Source of the DNA: UBA2357 sp041916775
GTDB lineage: Bacteria; Pseudomonadota; Gammaproteobacteria; Burkholderiales; Rhodocyclaceae
NCBI GenBank assembly: GCA_041916775.1
Contig: JAYRYZ010000001.1
Span: 1-64,000 of the forward strand
Length of the DNA: 64,000 nucleotides
Direction: 5' to 3'
The translations under genes and the position numbers were made by a program. The notes beneath the pieces were generated by a model. That model was not told the origin of the DNA and did not search any database. It saw only the letters and a list, made by a program, of their open reading frames with translations. Shown here piece after piece: positions 26,121 through 36,700 of this stretch (positions are counted from its first letter, which is position 1; each line of letters opens with the position of its first letter).

Positions 26121-26136
26121 GGGTGGTGGCGTGCGT

Positions 26137-26757
26137 TCAGTCGGCGGGTGGGGCGAGGTCGAGCAGGGCCTGGCGGGCGCGGGCGAGGAAATCGCCCTTG
26201 CTCTCGTCGGGCGATACGGCGAGCGGCGCGCCGAAGCTCAGCGTGCACAGCAGCGGCAGCGGGATCAGGCTGCCCTTGGGCATGGCGCGGCCGAGGTTCT
26301 CGATCCACACCGGCACCAGCTCCACGCCCGGATGCGCGCGTGCGAGGTGGTACAGGCCGCTCTTGAACGGCAGCAGGCCATCGCCGAGGTTGCGCGTGCC
26401 TTCCGGGAACAGGATCAGCGATTCGCCCGCCGCGAGCGCCGCACCCATGGTGCCGATCGGATCGGCGGCGCGGCCGACCTGACGGTCGACCAGCACGCCG
26501 CGGAAGACGCGGTTGATCACATAGCTGCGCAGCCCGCCCTTGAGCCAGTAGTCGGCGCCGGCCACCGGGCGGGTGAGGGCGCGCACGCGCGGCGGCAACG
26601 AGGCCCACACGAGCACGAAGTCGCCATGGCTGCGGTGGTTGGCGAAGTAGATGCGGACCTTGCCCTCCGGCAGCGCGCACAGCCACCGAGCGCGTGCGCC
26701 GGTGAAGAGTCTGGCGAAGCTGCACAGCGCGCTGGCGACGAGGCGATCGAGGAACAT
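26137..26757 (-). CDS. PlsC-type lysophospholipid acyltransferase
   Basis: A 206-residue 1-acyl-glycerol-phosphate acyltransferase-like protein. The catalytic HX4D motif is H41-RSHG-D46 in FANHRSHGDF, and the substrate-binding motif is FPEGTRNLGDG. An N-terminal hydrophobic segment anchors it to the membrane. It is slightly shorter than housekeeping PlsC (about 240). Next to cdsA it would provide phosphatidate for CDP-DAG formation. Confidence 0.88.
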   Translation of the reverse strand: MFLDRLVASALCSFARLFTGARARWLCALPEGKVRIYFANHRSHGDFVLVWASLPPRVRALTRPVAGADYWLKGGLRSYVINRVFRGVLVDRQVGRAADPIGTMGAALAAGESLILFPEGTRNLGDGLLPFKSGLYHLARAHPGVELVPVWIENLGRAMPKGSLIPLPLLCTLSFGAPLAVSPDESKGDFLARARQALLDLAPPAD

Positions 26758-26779
26758 GGCGTGGATGTGTCAGGAAGGT

Positions 26780-27394
26780 TCAGGACAGGAGGACGGTGAG
26801 CGCCGCGACCAGCCACGCGGCGGCCTGGAGCATGAGGCACAGCCCCTGGCGGCGCAACAGGCGACGCGCGCCGGCGATGCGGGCGTGCAAGGGCCGCGGG
26901 CTGCCGGTACTTGCCGCGCGCAGGCCGGCGTTGGCCAGGGCCTGGTCGAAGGCGGCGAGGTCGGCCTCGGGTTGGGCATCGCCCGCGCGCCAGCGCGCGC
27001 CCCAGGCGGCGAAGATGGGCTGATCGAAGGTGGTGCGTAGCGCCAGGACATGCTCGGCGAAGCCGGCGAGCACGGCGAAGAGTAGCGCTGCACGTAGTAC
27101 AAGGGGGGCCGCGGGCGGTGCTGGCGCGGTGTGGAAAAGCGGCGCGAGCACGAGCGCGAGCAGGGCGGCGACGGTGAGGAGGCGGCTCGCCGCGTCGAAG
27201 CGCCCGCCCAGGGCCAGCAGGGCCGCGGTGGCTTCGGCCTGCGCGGCCGCGTCGAGGTTGGCGGGTGTGGCTGCGGGGGTGATCGATGCGCTGCTTGCAG
27301 CGCCCGATGCCGCGTCGATTGGAGTGGTCGTGACGTTGGCCGCGGGTGCGGCAGAGGGCGATGCAGAGTGCGTGACAGATGCAACATCACGCAT
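26780..27394 (-). CDS. Hypothetical small membrane protein in the lipid operon
   Basis: A 204-residue protein of unknown family. An Ala/Pro/Thr-rich N-terminus (about 45 residues, low complexity) precedes two hydrophobic segments (LLTVAALLALVLAPLF and LVLRAALLFAVLAGFAE), and one more sits at the C-terminus (LMLQAAAWLVAALTVLLS). Its start overlaps the end of the PAP2/phosphatase gene by 8 bp and its stop is 22 bp from plsC, so it belongs to the operon. A scaffold or partner function is possible but nothing identifies it. Confidence 0.6.
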   Translation of the reverse strand: MRDVASVTHSASPSAAPAANVTTTPIDAASGAASSASITPAATPANLDAAAQAEATAALLALGGRFDAASRLLTVAALLALVLAPLFHTAPAPPAAPLVLRAALLFAVLAGFAEHVLALRTTFDQPIFAAWGARWRAGDAQPEADLAAFDQALANAGLRAASTGSPRPLHARIAGARRLLRRQGLCLMLQAAAWLVAALTVLLS

Positions 27395-28739
27395 GGCCGG
27401 CCCCGCGTGCGAGCTGTGTGTCCACCTCGGCCAGCACGGCGCGCAGCGCGGGGCCGATGACGACGCTCGGGCGGCGTTCGGCCAGCAGGGCGATCGCCGC
27501 GGCCATGTCCGGGCAGTGGCCGCTCACCCGCAGCCAGGTCGCGACCGCGGCGGCGCTGCGCGAATAGCCGAGCGCGCAGGCAACGAGCACCGGGCCGTCG
27601 CCGCGTAGCGCCTCGATGCTGCGCGCGGCGGCGAAGAGCTGGCCGGCCTCCGGCGGCACGAGGTCCAGCCAGGCGTGGCCGGCATGACGCCAGGGGCCGC
27701 GTGGCGCGGGCAACTCGGCGGTGAGGTCGCACAGCGCGGCGAAGCCGCCGGCGTGCATGCCGGTGGCGGTGGGCAGGCGGCCGAGCCAGACGTCGCCGGC
27801 GATCGCGTCGGCGCGCGGGCGCTTCCGCGTCCACAGGCGTGCGTTGATCCATGCACCGAGGGTGTAGGGCGCAAACAGCCAGGTGGCGGCCAGCGACAGG
27901 CGGCCGTCGCGCTTCTGGAAGCCCGCCGCACCCGCCCAGGCGTAGTTCCACGCGACCAGCGCAAGGGCCAGGCCGACCCAGCCGAAGAGGAGCGCCAGGC
28001 TCCAGGTGTTGAGCGCGAGGGCCACGGCGATCGCCGCACCAACGCCGTAGTAGCCCGCGAGGCGCAGGCGCCGCGCATGGACCGGGCGCGCGCGCCGCAG
28101 CGGCGAGGGGCCGTGCTCCGGCCACAGCCACAGGCAGAACAGGCCGAGCGCCAAGCCGGTGGGCAGATCGATGAAATGATGTTGCCAGGTGGTGAGCACC
28201 GACACGGCGATCAGCAGCGCCCAGCCGTGGACGACGGCACGTACCAGCGGCCCGCCGCCGCTGCGCGCGAACTGCACCCAGATCGGCACCAGCAGCGCGA
28301 TATGCAGCGAGGGGGCAAGGTTGTAGGGTTGGTCGAAGCTCGTCAGCGCGTCGAACAATGCACCGAAGAGGCCGTCCGCGGGTGGCTTTTCGAAGGCCAG
28401 CCGGAGCGGGAAGGCGATGAAGCACGCCACCGCGACAATCTGCGCGGTGAGCAGGCGCAGCGCGTGCCGGTCGGTTTCGCGCGCGTCGCGGCAGTACAGG
28501 AAGGACAAACCGTAGAGCAGGTCGATCGACCAGTAGGGCACGATGGTCCACGGCAGGAAGGGAATGTGGTGCTCCCACGCGTAGTAAAAGGTGTCCGTCA
28601 CCGCACGATCCGCCGCCAGCTGGTTGGTGAAGCCGTAGCTGAGGAAGAAGAACGGGCCGAGGAAGAGCAGCCAGGCGACGCCGCGCTTCCACGGCAGGGG
28701 CGCGGCGCGCTTGGCGATGGCGGCGGAGCTGTCGCTCAT
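27387..28739 (-). CDS. PAP2 lipid phosphatase fused to dual-specificity/tyrosine phosphatase
   Basis: A 450-residue fusion. The N-terminal two-thirds is a multi-helix PAP2 domain with APSLHIA (142-148) and HHFIDLPTG (187-195), the usual SxxHxxx and Hxxx(D) catalytic boxes. The C-terminal 150 residues are a dual-specificity-phosphatase-like domain with the CX5R loop C388-ALGYS-R394. The ATG at 28739 is chosen because it overlaps the stop of the preceding gene (28736); the open frame extends to 28868 with unrelated residues. Such PAP2-DSP fusions occur with hydrolase-methyltransferase fusions and CDP-alcohol transferases, as here, and probably dephosphorylate a phosphatidylglycerophosphate-like or phosphoinositide-like lipid (inference). 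Confidence 0.85.
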   Translation of the reverse strand: MSDSSAAIAKRAAPLPWKRGVAWLLFLGPFFFLSYGFTNQLAADRAVTDTFYYAWEHHIPFLPWTIVPYWSIDLLYGLSFLYCRDARETDRHALRLLTAQIVAVACFIAFPLRLAFEKPPADGLFGALFDALTSFDQPYNLAPSLHIALLVPIWVQFARSGGGPLVRAVVHGWALLIAVSVLTTWQHHFIDLPTGLALGLFCLWLWPEHGPSPLRRARPVHARRLRLAGYYGVGAAIAVALALNTWSLALLFGWVGLALALVAWNYAWAGAAGFQKRDGRLSLAATWLFAPYTLGAWINARLWTRKRPRADAIAGDVWLGRLPTATGMHAGGFAALCDLTAELPAPRGPWRHAGHAWLDLVPPEAGQLFAAARSIEALRGDGPVLVACALGYSRSAAAVATWLRVSGHCPDMAAAIALLAERRPSVVIGPALRAVLAEVDTQLARGAGHA

Positions 28740-30496
28740 GCGGCTTTGCGGCGGGCGAGCGAGACGGTGAAGATGCCCCACGGGTCGATGCGCTGGTCGA
28801 GCTTCTCGAAACCGGCCTCGGCGACGAGTTGGTCCATCTCGGCCTGGGTGCGGCGGCGCATCACCCACGCCTGACCGCCGCGGTGGCTGGTGAGCGCGCG
28901 CGCGATGAGCTCCAGCTGCGGGTGCCAGGGCTGGCCGGTGTAGATCAGGTAGCCGCCGGGCTCCACCGCGTCGGCGAGGCCGGCGAGCGAGGTGGCGACG
29001 GCGTCGTTGTCCGGGAACAGCTCGTAGAGGCCGGAGACGATGCCGACCGTGGGTTTCGGCGTCACCGCGGCGAGGCTCGCGCGGTCGAAGGCATCGCCCT
29101 GCACGAAGCGGGCGATCGCGGTGAGCCCCTTCTCGGCGATCAGCTCGGCGCCCTGGCGCACGTTGAGCTCGCTGAAGTCGCGCAGCAGGATGGATTCCGG
29201 GCGGTGGCCCTGGGCGAGCGCCTCTAGCGCCTCGAGCACATAGCGGCCGTGGCCGGCGGCGACGTCGAGCACGCGCAGCGGGCGTCCCTCCTCATGCAGG
29301 CGCTCCAGCGCCAGGCGCAGCATCTCCTCGATGTGCAGCTTGCGCTGGCGGATGCCCTTCCAGCCGATCGCGTCGAGGTAGTGGCGGTCGATCGCGCGGC
29401 CAAGCGCGCCCAGCCCGGCCGGCGTGTTGCGATACACGTAGTCGAGCGTGCTGCCCGAATCGAAACCCGTCCTGTGGCCGAGCGCCACGCCCTGCGACAG
29501 CAGCCCGCCGAGCTTCATGTTGGCGCGGTAGGCCGCCCAGTAGGCGCCCTTGAGGCTGAACAGCGACAGCGGCTCGACCAGCGCCTCGGCCTCGTTGAAG
29601 GTCGGGCCATGGCGATGCGCCTGACGCAGGTCGGGGCGCGACCAGGGGGTGTCGAACTGGCGCAGGATGAAGTCGCGCGCCTTGCCGGTGGCGAGCTTGC
29701 GGTCCTTCTCGCCGAAGGTGTCGTGGTAGAAACCCGGCAGGATGTGCCTTTCCTTGACGGTGGCGCCGAGGCGGTAGAAGAAGTCGTGCTGCGGGCGGTG
29801 GTGTACCACCCAGTCGGCGCCCGAGATCAGGAGCTGGGTCGGGATGGTGATCGCCTGCGCATCGGCCACCACGCGCTCGGCGGCCTCGTAGAGCGCGAGC
29901 AGGATGTTCACCGAGATCGGCCGGCTGATGAGCGGGTCGCGGTCGTACGAGACCTGGCGTGCGCGGTCGTGCGTGAGGTAGCGCGATTTCACATAGCTGT
30001 TGACGAAGAAGTTGCCGCGCAGCTTCTGCTGCAGTGCGAGGCCGGAGCGCGCGAAGGGCACGTAGAGCTTGACCTTGAACGCGGGCGAGGCGAGCACCAG
30101 GCAGCGCACGCGCGGCGCGTAGTCGTGCGCCCAGGTCGCGACCAGCACCGCGCCGACGCTCTGCGCCAGCACCGCCATGTCCTCCTCGGCAACGCCCCAG
30201 GTGTCGCGCAGGTGGTGGACGAAGGTCTGCACGTCGCGCACCGAGTGAGCGAAGCTCGGCGAGTAGCCGCGCGCGCCCGGCGACTCGCCATGGCCGCGGG
30301 CATCCCAGGCGTAGAAGTCGAAGTCGGGCAGATCGAGCTCGTCGACGAGGTGCGCCATGCGCCCGCCATGCTCGTGGCCGCGGTGGAACATCACCACGGC
30401 GCCGCGCCGGATGGCAGCGGTGGCGGGCCAACGGCGGTAGAACAGCGCCTCGCCATCGTGTGTGGAAAACCGGTGTTCTTCAGCGGTGCGGGTCAT
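28736..30496 (-). CDS. Bifunctional alpha/beta hydrolase - SAM methyltransferase
   Basis: A 586-residue fusion. Residues about 30-290 form an alpha/beta hydrolase (serine lipase/monoacylglycerol-lipase-like) with oxyanion-region FHRGHEHGGR and nucleophile S113 in LAQSVGAV (Q-S-V-G rather than the classical G-x-S-x-G). Residues about 400-586 form a class I methyltransferase with motif I VLDVAAGHGRYV (409-420). The ATG at 30496 overlaps the stop of the CDP-alcohol transferase gene. The domain pairing next to lipid-head-group enzymes suggests removal of an acyl chain and methylation of a lipid product (inference). Confidence 0.85.
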   Translation of the reverse strand: MTRTAEEHRFSTHDGEALFYRRWPATAAIRRGAVVMFHRGHEHGGRMAHLVDELDLPDFDFYAWDARGHGESPGARGYSPSFAHSVRDVQTFVHHLRDTWGVAEEDMAVLAQSVGAVLVATWAHDYAPRVRCLVLASPAFKVKLYVPFARSGLALQQKLRGNFFVNSYVKSRYLTHDRARQVSYDRDPLISRPISVNILLALYEAAERVVADAQAITIPTQLLISGADWVVHHRPQHDFFYRLGATVKERHILPGFYHDTFGEKDRKLATGKARDFILRQFDTPWSRPDLRQAHRHGPTFNEAEALVEPLSLFSLKGAYWAAYRANMKLGGLLSQGVALGHRTGFDSGSTLDYVYRNTPAGLGALGRAIDRHYLDAIGWKGIRQRKLHIEEMLRLALERLHEEGRPLRVLDVAAGHGRYVLEALEALAQGHRPESILLRDFSELNVRQGAELIAEKGLTAIARFVQGDAFDRASLAAVTPKPTVGIVSGLYELFPDNDAVATSLAGLADAVEPGGYLIYTGQPWHPQLELIARALTSHRGGQAWVMRRRTQAEMDQLVAEAGFEKLDQRIDPWGIFTVSLARRKAA

Positions 30497-31104
30497 GGGC
30501 GGATGGCGGCGAGGCCGCTCCTGATGCGGTTGATGATGTTGAGCACGATCGCGGCGCAGGCCAGCGGCAGCAGCCAGAAGGTCCAGCCGGGCAGGCTGCC
30601 GGCGAGGCCGAACCACAGGCCGAGCGCGCCGAACAGGAAGGCGCGGTCGCTCTTGCCCATCGGGCCGTCGTACTGGCGTGGCGCGCCGACCATGGGGCCG
30701 AGCGCACCGGCCATCTCCGACACCGCGGCGAGGAAGATCAGGCCGCCAACGCTGCCCCAGCCGAAGGGCGCGACGAGCACGAAGGGCAGGTAAAGCGCGG
30801 CGTCCGAGACCACATCGGTGAGCTCGTTGAGGTAGGCGCCGAGCGGCGACTTCTGGCCGAACTCGCGCGCCAGCATGCCGTCGATCGCGTTCAGCGCCAT
30901 GCGCAGGAACATCCACAGCGGCAGCAGCAGGAACAGCGCGGGCTGCGTCGGGCCGGCGAGGAAGAGCAGCGCGCCGATGCAGAGCGACACCAGCATCGCC
31001 GCGAGCGTCACGGCATTGGCGGTGACGCCGCGCGCGGCGAGGGCGCCTGCCAGCGGCCGCAGCAGGGCCTGGAAGCGCGGTTTGAGCTGGTAGATGCTGA
31101 TCAT
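30493..31104 (-). CDS. CDP-alcohol phosphatidyltransferase
   Basis: About 203 residues from MISIYQLKPRFQALL. The open frame extends 12 codons further upstream. The CDP-OH-P motif is at 75-101: DGMLAREFGQKSPLG, then AYLNELTDVVSD. Compared with the classical DGx2ARx8Gx3Dx3D, the position after Gx3 is Asn and the Asp pair follows, a variant seen in this subfamily. Several transmembrane helices follow. It is the first gene of the minus-strand operon that ends with cdsA, and would use the CDP-DAG made by that enzyme. The acceptor alcohol is unknown. Confidence 0.85.
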   Translation of the reverse strand: MISIYQLKPRFQALLRPLAGALAARGVTANAVTLAAMLVSLCIGALLFLAGPTQPALFLLLPLWMFLRMALNAIDGMLAREFGQKSPLGAYLNELTDVVSDAALYLPFVLVAPFGWGSVGGLIFLAAVSEMAGALGPMVGAPRQYDGPMGKSDRAFLFGALGLWFGLAGSLPGWTFWLLPLACAAIVLNIINRIRSGLAAIRP

Positions 31105-31185
31105 GAGGGTCGGGCAACGAATGGAGTCGCCATTGTGCACCGCGCAGCGGCATATGCGAACCGGGAATGCCGCCTGGCCCGCATC

Positions 31186-33711
31186 TCAGCCGGGCGGCGC
31201 AGGCGGTGGGTTGCGGCGGCGCAGCGCAGGAAGGGCGAGCGCTGCGCCGAGCGCCAGGATCGCCCACCACGACAGGTGCGGGATCGGATGCGGGTCGCCA
31301 GGCCCGGGCGTGGGCGATGGCGTAGGGCCGGGTGTGGGGGTCGCGGTTGGCGCGGGAGTGGGGGTAGGCGTGGGGGTAGGCGTGGGCGCGGCGGTGACGA
31401 CGACATCCACCGCGGCCGGCAGAGAGCTGCCACCGGCGTTGCTGGCGACATAGGTGAAACTGTCGCTGCCGCTGAAGCCCGTGGCGGGGGTGTAGCTGAG
31501 GCTGGTGCCGCTGATCTCGAGCGTGCCGTTCGCCGGGCCGGCCGGGGTGGTCACGGCGGTTGCCGGGGAGGCGCCGCTGATCGCCAGCGGCACCGGGGTC
31601 GCGGCGCTGTTCGCGGCGAGGGTGAGCGTCACGTCGCTCGCGATCGGCGGGGGGACGTGGAGCGCCTGGCTGGCGGAGGCGGTGCACAGCGTCTCGACGC
31701 TGTCGAGGTCGCCGTCCTGGTCGAGCGCGTCCGCCGCGCTGCTTCCGGAGCAGCGCAGCGCGAGGCCGGCGGCGTCGCTGTCGAGCGCGAGCGTGTGCGA
31801 TGCCGACAGCGTCGTCGTGGGGCTTGCGACGCTGGTGGCGAGGTTGATCCACACCTCCTGGCCGATGCCGAGGTTGCCGCTGCCGGCATTCCAGCGCCAG
31901 CGCAGCAGCGTGCGCCCGGTGCCGGCGAAATCCGTCAGTGCGGTGAAGGACTGCGGGGCGGGGTGCCCCGTCCCGCGATCATCGAAGCTCCAGCCGTCGT
32001 AGCCGAGCGCGGACGGCAGCAGGTGGCTGACGACGAGAACCTCCAGCGGCACGGGCGCGCTCGCCTGCTCGGCGCTGCGCACCCGCAGCCGCCAGTGGCT
32101 CGCCTGGTTTGCGCTGAGTGGTGCCGCACCGCTCAGGCTCTCCAGCAGGGGGGCAAGCTGCACGAACGGGGCGGCGAGGGTGAAGCTGGTGCAGGCGTTG
32201 CGGTCGATGTTGGTGGGGCCGGCGGCGTACAGCGCCGACAGGTCGGCACAGTTCTGGATGCTGTCGCCGACGCCGACCGGCCCGCCGGCGTTGCCGGGGT
32301 TGATGATGCGGCCGCGGACCTCCGCGGCGGTGGATGCCGCCATGCCCGGCTGGGCGTTGCCGTATTGCCAGCGGATGCGGGTGATGTACTCACCCGCGCC
32401 CAGTCCGGGCGGCGGCGCGTTGAGCGTGGTGTTGGTGGCGACACCGGGCGAAGCGCCCCACAGCGTGAAGACGCCGGGCGCGGTGTTCTTCTCGTAGCTC
32501 ACGCGCACGCCTTCGCCGAAAGCGAAGTCCGAGACGCCGCTGTACGCGCCGGTGGTGACGCGCGTCACCTGCAGCGCAAGCGGCAGGGTATCGATGACCA
32601 CGAGGTTGTCGAGCTGGACGTTGCCGCTGTTGGCGGGGCGGATGCGGTAGCTGAAGTCCTGCCCGAGCGCCGGCGGGTTGGGTGCGGCGCTGTCGAGCGG
32701 CTTCGCCAGCGTCGCGGCCGGGGCGGGGACGAAGCTGGTGACCGCATGGGTGAGCGTGGCCGGCCCCAGCATGGTGCTGGCGCCGCCGAGCGGCGTGAGC
32801 ATGGCCGAGAAGCTGTTGGTGACGTTGCTGCCACTCGGGTAGGTGGCACTCGGGAAGGTGACGTTGACCGTGATGTCGCAGGTTTGCCCCGGTGCCAGTG
32901 CGCTTGTGCAGGGGCTCGTCCAGTTGAGGGTTGCAGGCGTGGTGCCGACGCAACCGGGCTCGCAGTCCGCGGCGGGGGTCGCGCCGTTGAACACCGTGCC
33001 GGGCGGGAGGGTGTCGACGACCGAATCGACGGCGGAGATGGTCAGCGTGGCGGGCGTGTCGGGGTTGGCGATGCGCAGCCGGTAGTGCTCGGCCTGGTCG
33101 AGGTTGGCGGGGGCGCTGGTGAGCGTCTTCTCCAGCGCGGCACGCAATGCAGCACGCGCGCTGATCTCGAGTGCGGGCGTGGTGTAGGTGCCGGGCGTGA
33201 CATCCAGGTTGATGCCGTCGGCGGTGTTGGTGGCGAGTGCGCCGTGGGGCGTGGCACCGTTCGGAAAGCGCGCCAGGATCTGCACCGTACCGCGGCTGCC
33301 TGCGGGGAGCGGTGAAACCAGCACGAAACGCACCCGGGTTCGACCGGAGCCCATGAAGTTCGGCGTCGTGTCGATGAGCGCGACATCCCCGGCCGGCGTC
33401 GCCGGCAGGGTGCCGAGCGCCTCCACGCCGGCCGGCAGCAGATCGACGAGCTCGGCATCGAGGCAGGGCGCGGCGCTGGCGCAGTGGTAGTCGAGCCGAT
33501 AGACGAAGCCGGTGCCGGTGTCGACGACCCCGCCAGTGTCGATGCCGGATGCGGATTTGACCAGCACCTGGGCGAAGGCGCCGCCCGTTGCAACGAGCAG
33601 CGCGAATGCCGCGCAGATCCCGGTGCGCCGTCCTCGCGGGCGTACCCTCTCGTCTGGTGTCGTCGTCGGGTGAGGGCACTGCGGGGGCGATATGGTTTCT
33701 TGCATGCGCAT
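31186..33711 (-). CDS. DUF11-type repetitive surface protein with IPTL-CTERM-like tail
   Basis: An 841-residue exported protein. A hydrophobic signal segment lies at about residues 30-48 (CAAFALLVATGGAFA). The body contains repeated isopeptide/DUF11-like modules (NSGNVQLDNLVVIDTLP, HYRLRIANPDTPATLTI, and similar), an Ig-like module (YTPATGFSGSDSFTYVASN), then a Thr-Pro repeat linker (TPTPTPTP...) and a C-terminal sorting-type tail: IPHLSWWAILALG, a hydrophobic helix, then LRRRNPPP. The tail resembles IPTL-CTERM with variant residues. It is transcribed away from the hybrid kinase gene immediately upstream on the same strand. Cell-surface location is likely; function unknown. Confidence 0.75.
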   Translation of the reverse strand: MRMQETISPPQCPHPTTTPDERVRPRGRRTGICAAFALLVATGGAFAQVLVKSASGIDTGGVVDTGTGFVYRLDYHCASAAPCLDAELVDLLPAGVEALGTLPATPAGDVALIDTTPNFMGSGRTRVRFVLVSPLPAGSRGTVQILARFPNGATPHGALATNTADGINLDVTPGTYTTPALEISARAALRAALEKTLTSAPANLDQAEHYRLRIANPDTPATLTISAVDSVVDTLPPGTVFNGATPAADCEPGCVGTTPATLNWTSPCTSALAPGQTCDITVNVTFPSATYPSGSNVTNSFSAMLTPLGGASTMLGPATLTHAVTSFVPAPAATLAKPLDSAAPNPPALGQDFSYRIRPANSGNVQLDNLVVIDTLPLALQVTRVTTGAYSGVSDFAFGEGVRVSYEKNTAPGVFTLWGASPGVATNTTLNAPPPGLGAGEYITRIRWQYGNAQPGMAASTAAEVRGRIINPGNAGGPVGVGDSIQNCADLSALYAAGPTNIDRNACTSFTLAAPFVQLAPLLESLSGAAPLSANQASHWRLRVRSAEQASAPVPLEVLVVSHLLPSALGYDGWSFDDRGTGHPAPQSFTALTDFAGTGRTLLRWRWNAGSGNLGIGQEVWINLATSVASPTTTLSASHTLALDSDAAGLALRCSGSSAADALDQDGDLDSVETLCTASASQALHVPPPIASDVTLTLAANSAATPVPLAISGASPATAVTTPAGPANGTLEISGTSLSYTPATGFSGSDSFTYVASNAGGSSLPAAVDVVVTAAPTPTPTPTPTPAPTATPTPGPTPSPTPGPGDPHPIPHLSWWAILALGAALALPALRRRNPPPAPPG

Positions 33712-33729
33712 GGGTTCCGGTGGATACGC

Positions 33730-36700
33730 TCAGCGCGACTGCGCTGCGCGCAGCTCGGCGAGGATGCTTGCAGCGGAGTCGAAGTCGAATGCCTCCAGGG
33801 CGGCGCACGCACGGGTGAGCGCGGCTTCGGCTGCGGTGTGGCGCAGCGTCTGGCGCAGCGAGTGTGCGAAGGCCTCGGCGTCGGTGTCGCCGCTCTCCAC
33901 CAGCGCGAGCAACACGTCGAGCGTGGCGCGGGCATCGGGGGCGAGCTTCTCGGCGGCGTGCGCGTCGGTTGGCCCGATCGGGGCCGGCGTGTCGGCGAGT
34001 GTCGCAAGGGCATCCTGCACACGCCGCAACTCGCCGAGCAAGGGCTGCAGTTGCGCGCGGATGGTGCCTTCCGGCTGGCCGGTGTCGCATGCAGTCTCGA
34101 GTGCTTCGCACAGGCTGGCGAGGTTCTGGGCGCCGATCGAGCCGGCGCTACCCTTCAGTGAGTGCGCGAGGCGGGTCATCGTGCTGCGGTCGCCCAGCGC
34201 CGCAGCGGCGTCGAAGTCGTCGGCGAAGCCTTGGGTACCCGAAGCGAAGCGCTGCAGCAGGTTGCGGTAAAGCGGCATCCTGCCCATGCAGGTGGCGAGC
34301 CCGCGTGCGCTGTCGATGCCGGGGAGCGGCGGTAGCAGCGCTGCAGAATGCGCCGGCCCGGTCTGCGTGGATGTGCCCGCCGCCGGGGTGGTGACCGTTG
34401 CGGAGGGGGGATGCGAGGTGGCCATCCAGCGTGCGATGCAGGCGAACATGGCGTCCACGTCCAGCGGCTTGGCAATGTGATCATTCATGCCGGCCTGCAG
34501 CGCCTCGTCGCGATCGCTGGCGAGCGCGTTCGCCGTCATCGCGATGATGGGCAGCGCGCTCCAGGCCGGGTTCTCGCGGATGAGGCGGGTGGCCGCGTAG
34601 CCGTCCAGCACCGGCATCTGGCAGTCCATCAGGACGCCATCGTAACGGTGCGGTCCGGCAAGCCGTTCGAGCGCGACCTGGCCATTTTCGGCCACATCCA
34701 CTTCGACTCCGACGCTGCCGAGCAGGTCGGTCGCGAGCTCGCGGTTGAGCTCGTTGTCCTCCACGAGCAGGATGCGCAGGCCCTTCAGCCGGCGTGCATG
34801 GGTAGAGGCCAGTGCATCGCCCTGATCTTCCGGGGCGTGCTGATGCATTGCCGCGCCAGACGCCACGAGGCCGAAACGCGCGGTGAAATGAAAGGTGGAG
34901 CCGCGACCCGGAACGCTCTCGACCCAGATGCGGCCGTTCATCGCCTCGACGATGCGCTTCGAGATTGCGAGCCCCAGGCCGGTGCCCCCGTACTTGCGTG
35001 AAGTGGAAGAGTCGGCCTGGCTGAAGGATTCGAACAGCCGGGCGCATTCGTCCGGCGTCAGGCCGATGCCGGTGTCGCTGACGCTGAAGAGCAGTTCGAT
35101 GCCGTCCGTGTCGCGCTGCGTCTCGCGCACGCCGATGACGATGCGGCCGGCCTCGGTGAACTTCACCGCGTTGTTGCCGAGGTTTGTCAGCACCTGGCCG
35201 AGTCGCAGCGCGTCGCCCACGAGGGTGTCCGGCAGGCCGGCGGCGAGATCGAATCTCAGCTCGAGCCCCTGCGCGGCAGCGCGAATGCCGATCAGGTTGG
35301 CGAGGTGCGTCAAGACCTCGTCGAGCGCAAACGGCTGCGATTCGGTTTCCAGCTTGCCGGCCTCGATCTTCGAGAAGTCGAGGATGTCGTTGATGATGCC
35401 GAGCAAGGTCTCGGCCGAGCGTGACACCTTTTCGACGTAGTTGCGCGCCTTGGCATCGAGCGACTGTCGCAGTGCGAGCTTGGACATGCCGATGATCGCG
35501 TTCATCGGGGTGCGGATCTCGTGACTCATGTTGGCCAGGAAGGCGCTCTTCGCGCGGGTGGCGTTCTCGGCTTCGTCGCGCGCACGTGAGAGCGCCTCGT
35601 TGGTGCTCGCGAGCTCGGCGGTGCGTACCGCGACCTGCTGCTCGAGCTCGCCGCGGTAACGGGCGGCGGCCTCGGCTGTCTGCATGCCTTGCAGCTCCTT
35701 CGCCGCGCGCACCGCGATGACTTGAAGCACCGACTGGGTGCGCTGCAGGTGCACCTGCTCGCGTTGCCCGCTGAGCGCGATGAATCCCATGAGCCGGCCG
35801 GGCGAGTCCCACAGCGGGGCAAAGGCAAAGCTGCGGGTCTCCCAGGCGTCGAGCAGCGCGCTCGGCGGCAGCTGGTCGCGTGCCGCGTCGGCGATCACGG
35901 TGATCTCGCGCCGCGCGATGAGTCTGGGGAAGGCGAGTGCCGCCAGCGCGTCGGCATCGATATCCGCGACTATTGCGGCGGCCGCAGCCTCCGCATGCAT
36001 GCCGAGGCACTCCGCCGCACCGGTGGGCGGAAGGCGCATCAGGACAGCGTGATCGAAGCGCCCTAGCCGGCACAGCAGCTGCAGCATGTCGGTCGCGAAG
36101 CTTGCTAGCGAACGGTCGTCGTCCTGCGTGGCGGCGAACACCAGCGCGGCCTCGATGGCCTTGCGCGTGGTGATGTCGGTGAACGAGACCCGCAGCTGAC
36201 GTGGTTCGCCCGGCTCCGGCGGAAGGATCACGCTGCGCGTGTCGCAGTGGAAGGTCTCGCCGTCGCTTTCGCGCACCACGATGCGCTCCACGACGACGAT
36301 CTCGCCGGCGAGCGCGCGACGTTGATAGTGCCGCACCGACTCCTCCAGCGGCAATCCGTCGGGCTGCTTCGGGTGGTAGAAGCGGTGCAGGTTGCCGCTG
36401 GTCAGCCGTTCCCGGCTGCAGCCCAGCAGTTGCAGCGCGTTCGTGTTGGCGTCGACGACGCGCTGGGCCTCGATGTCGAGCACGATGATCGCCTCGGGTG
36501 CGGAGGTGATCAGCAGCCTGAAGCGCGCCTCGCTGCGCCGTGCCGCCATCTCGGCTGCGCGCCGCTGGCGTCCTTGCACCAGCAGGGCGATCAGCATCGC
36601 GCTCATCATCACGAAGGCCATGCCGACCGCGATGACCTGGTTGCGGTGCTGCTCCCACAAGGTGGGCTCGCGTTCGAGCCAGATGCTGTCTGCAGGCAGG

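Noticed and set aside
30460..33315. A 951-codon open frame on the plus strand
   Set aside because: It lies antisense to the CDP-alcohol transferase and the surface protein; its composition (Gly/Arg/Ala runs) has no protein-family features.
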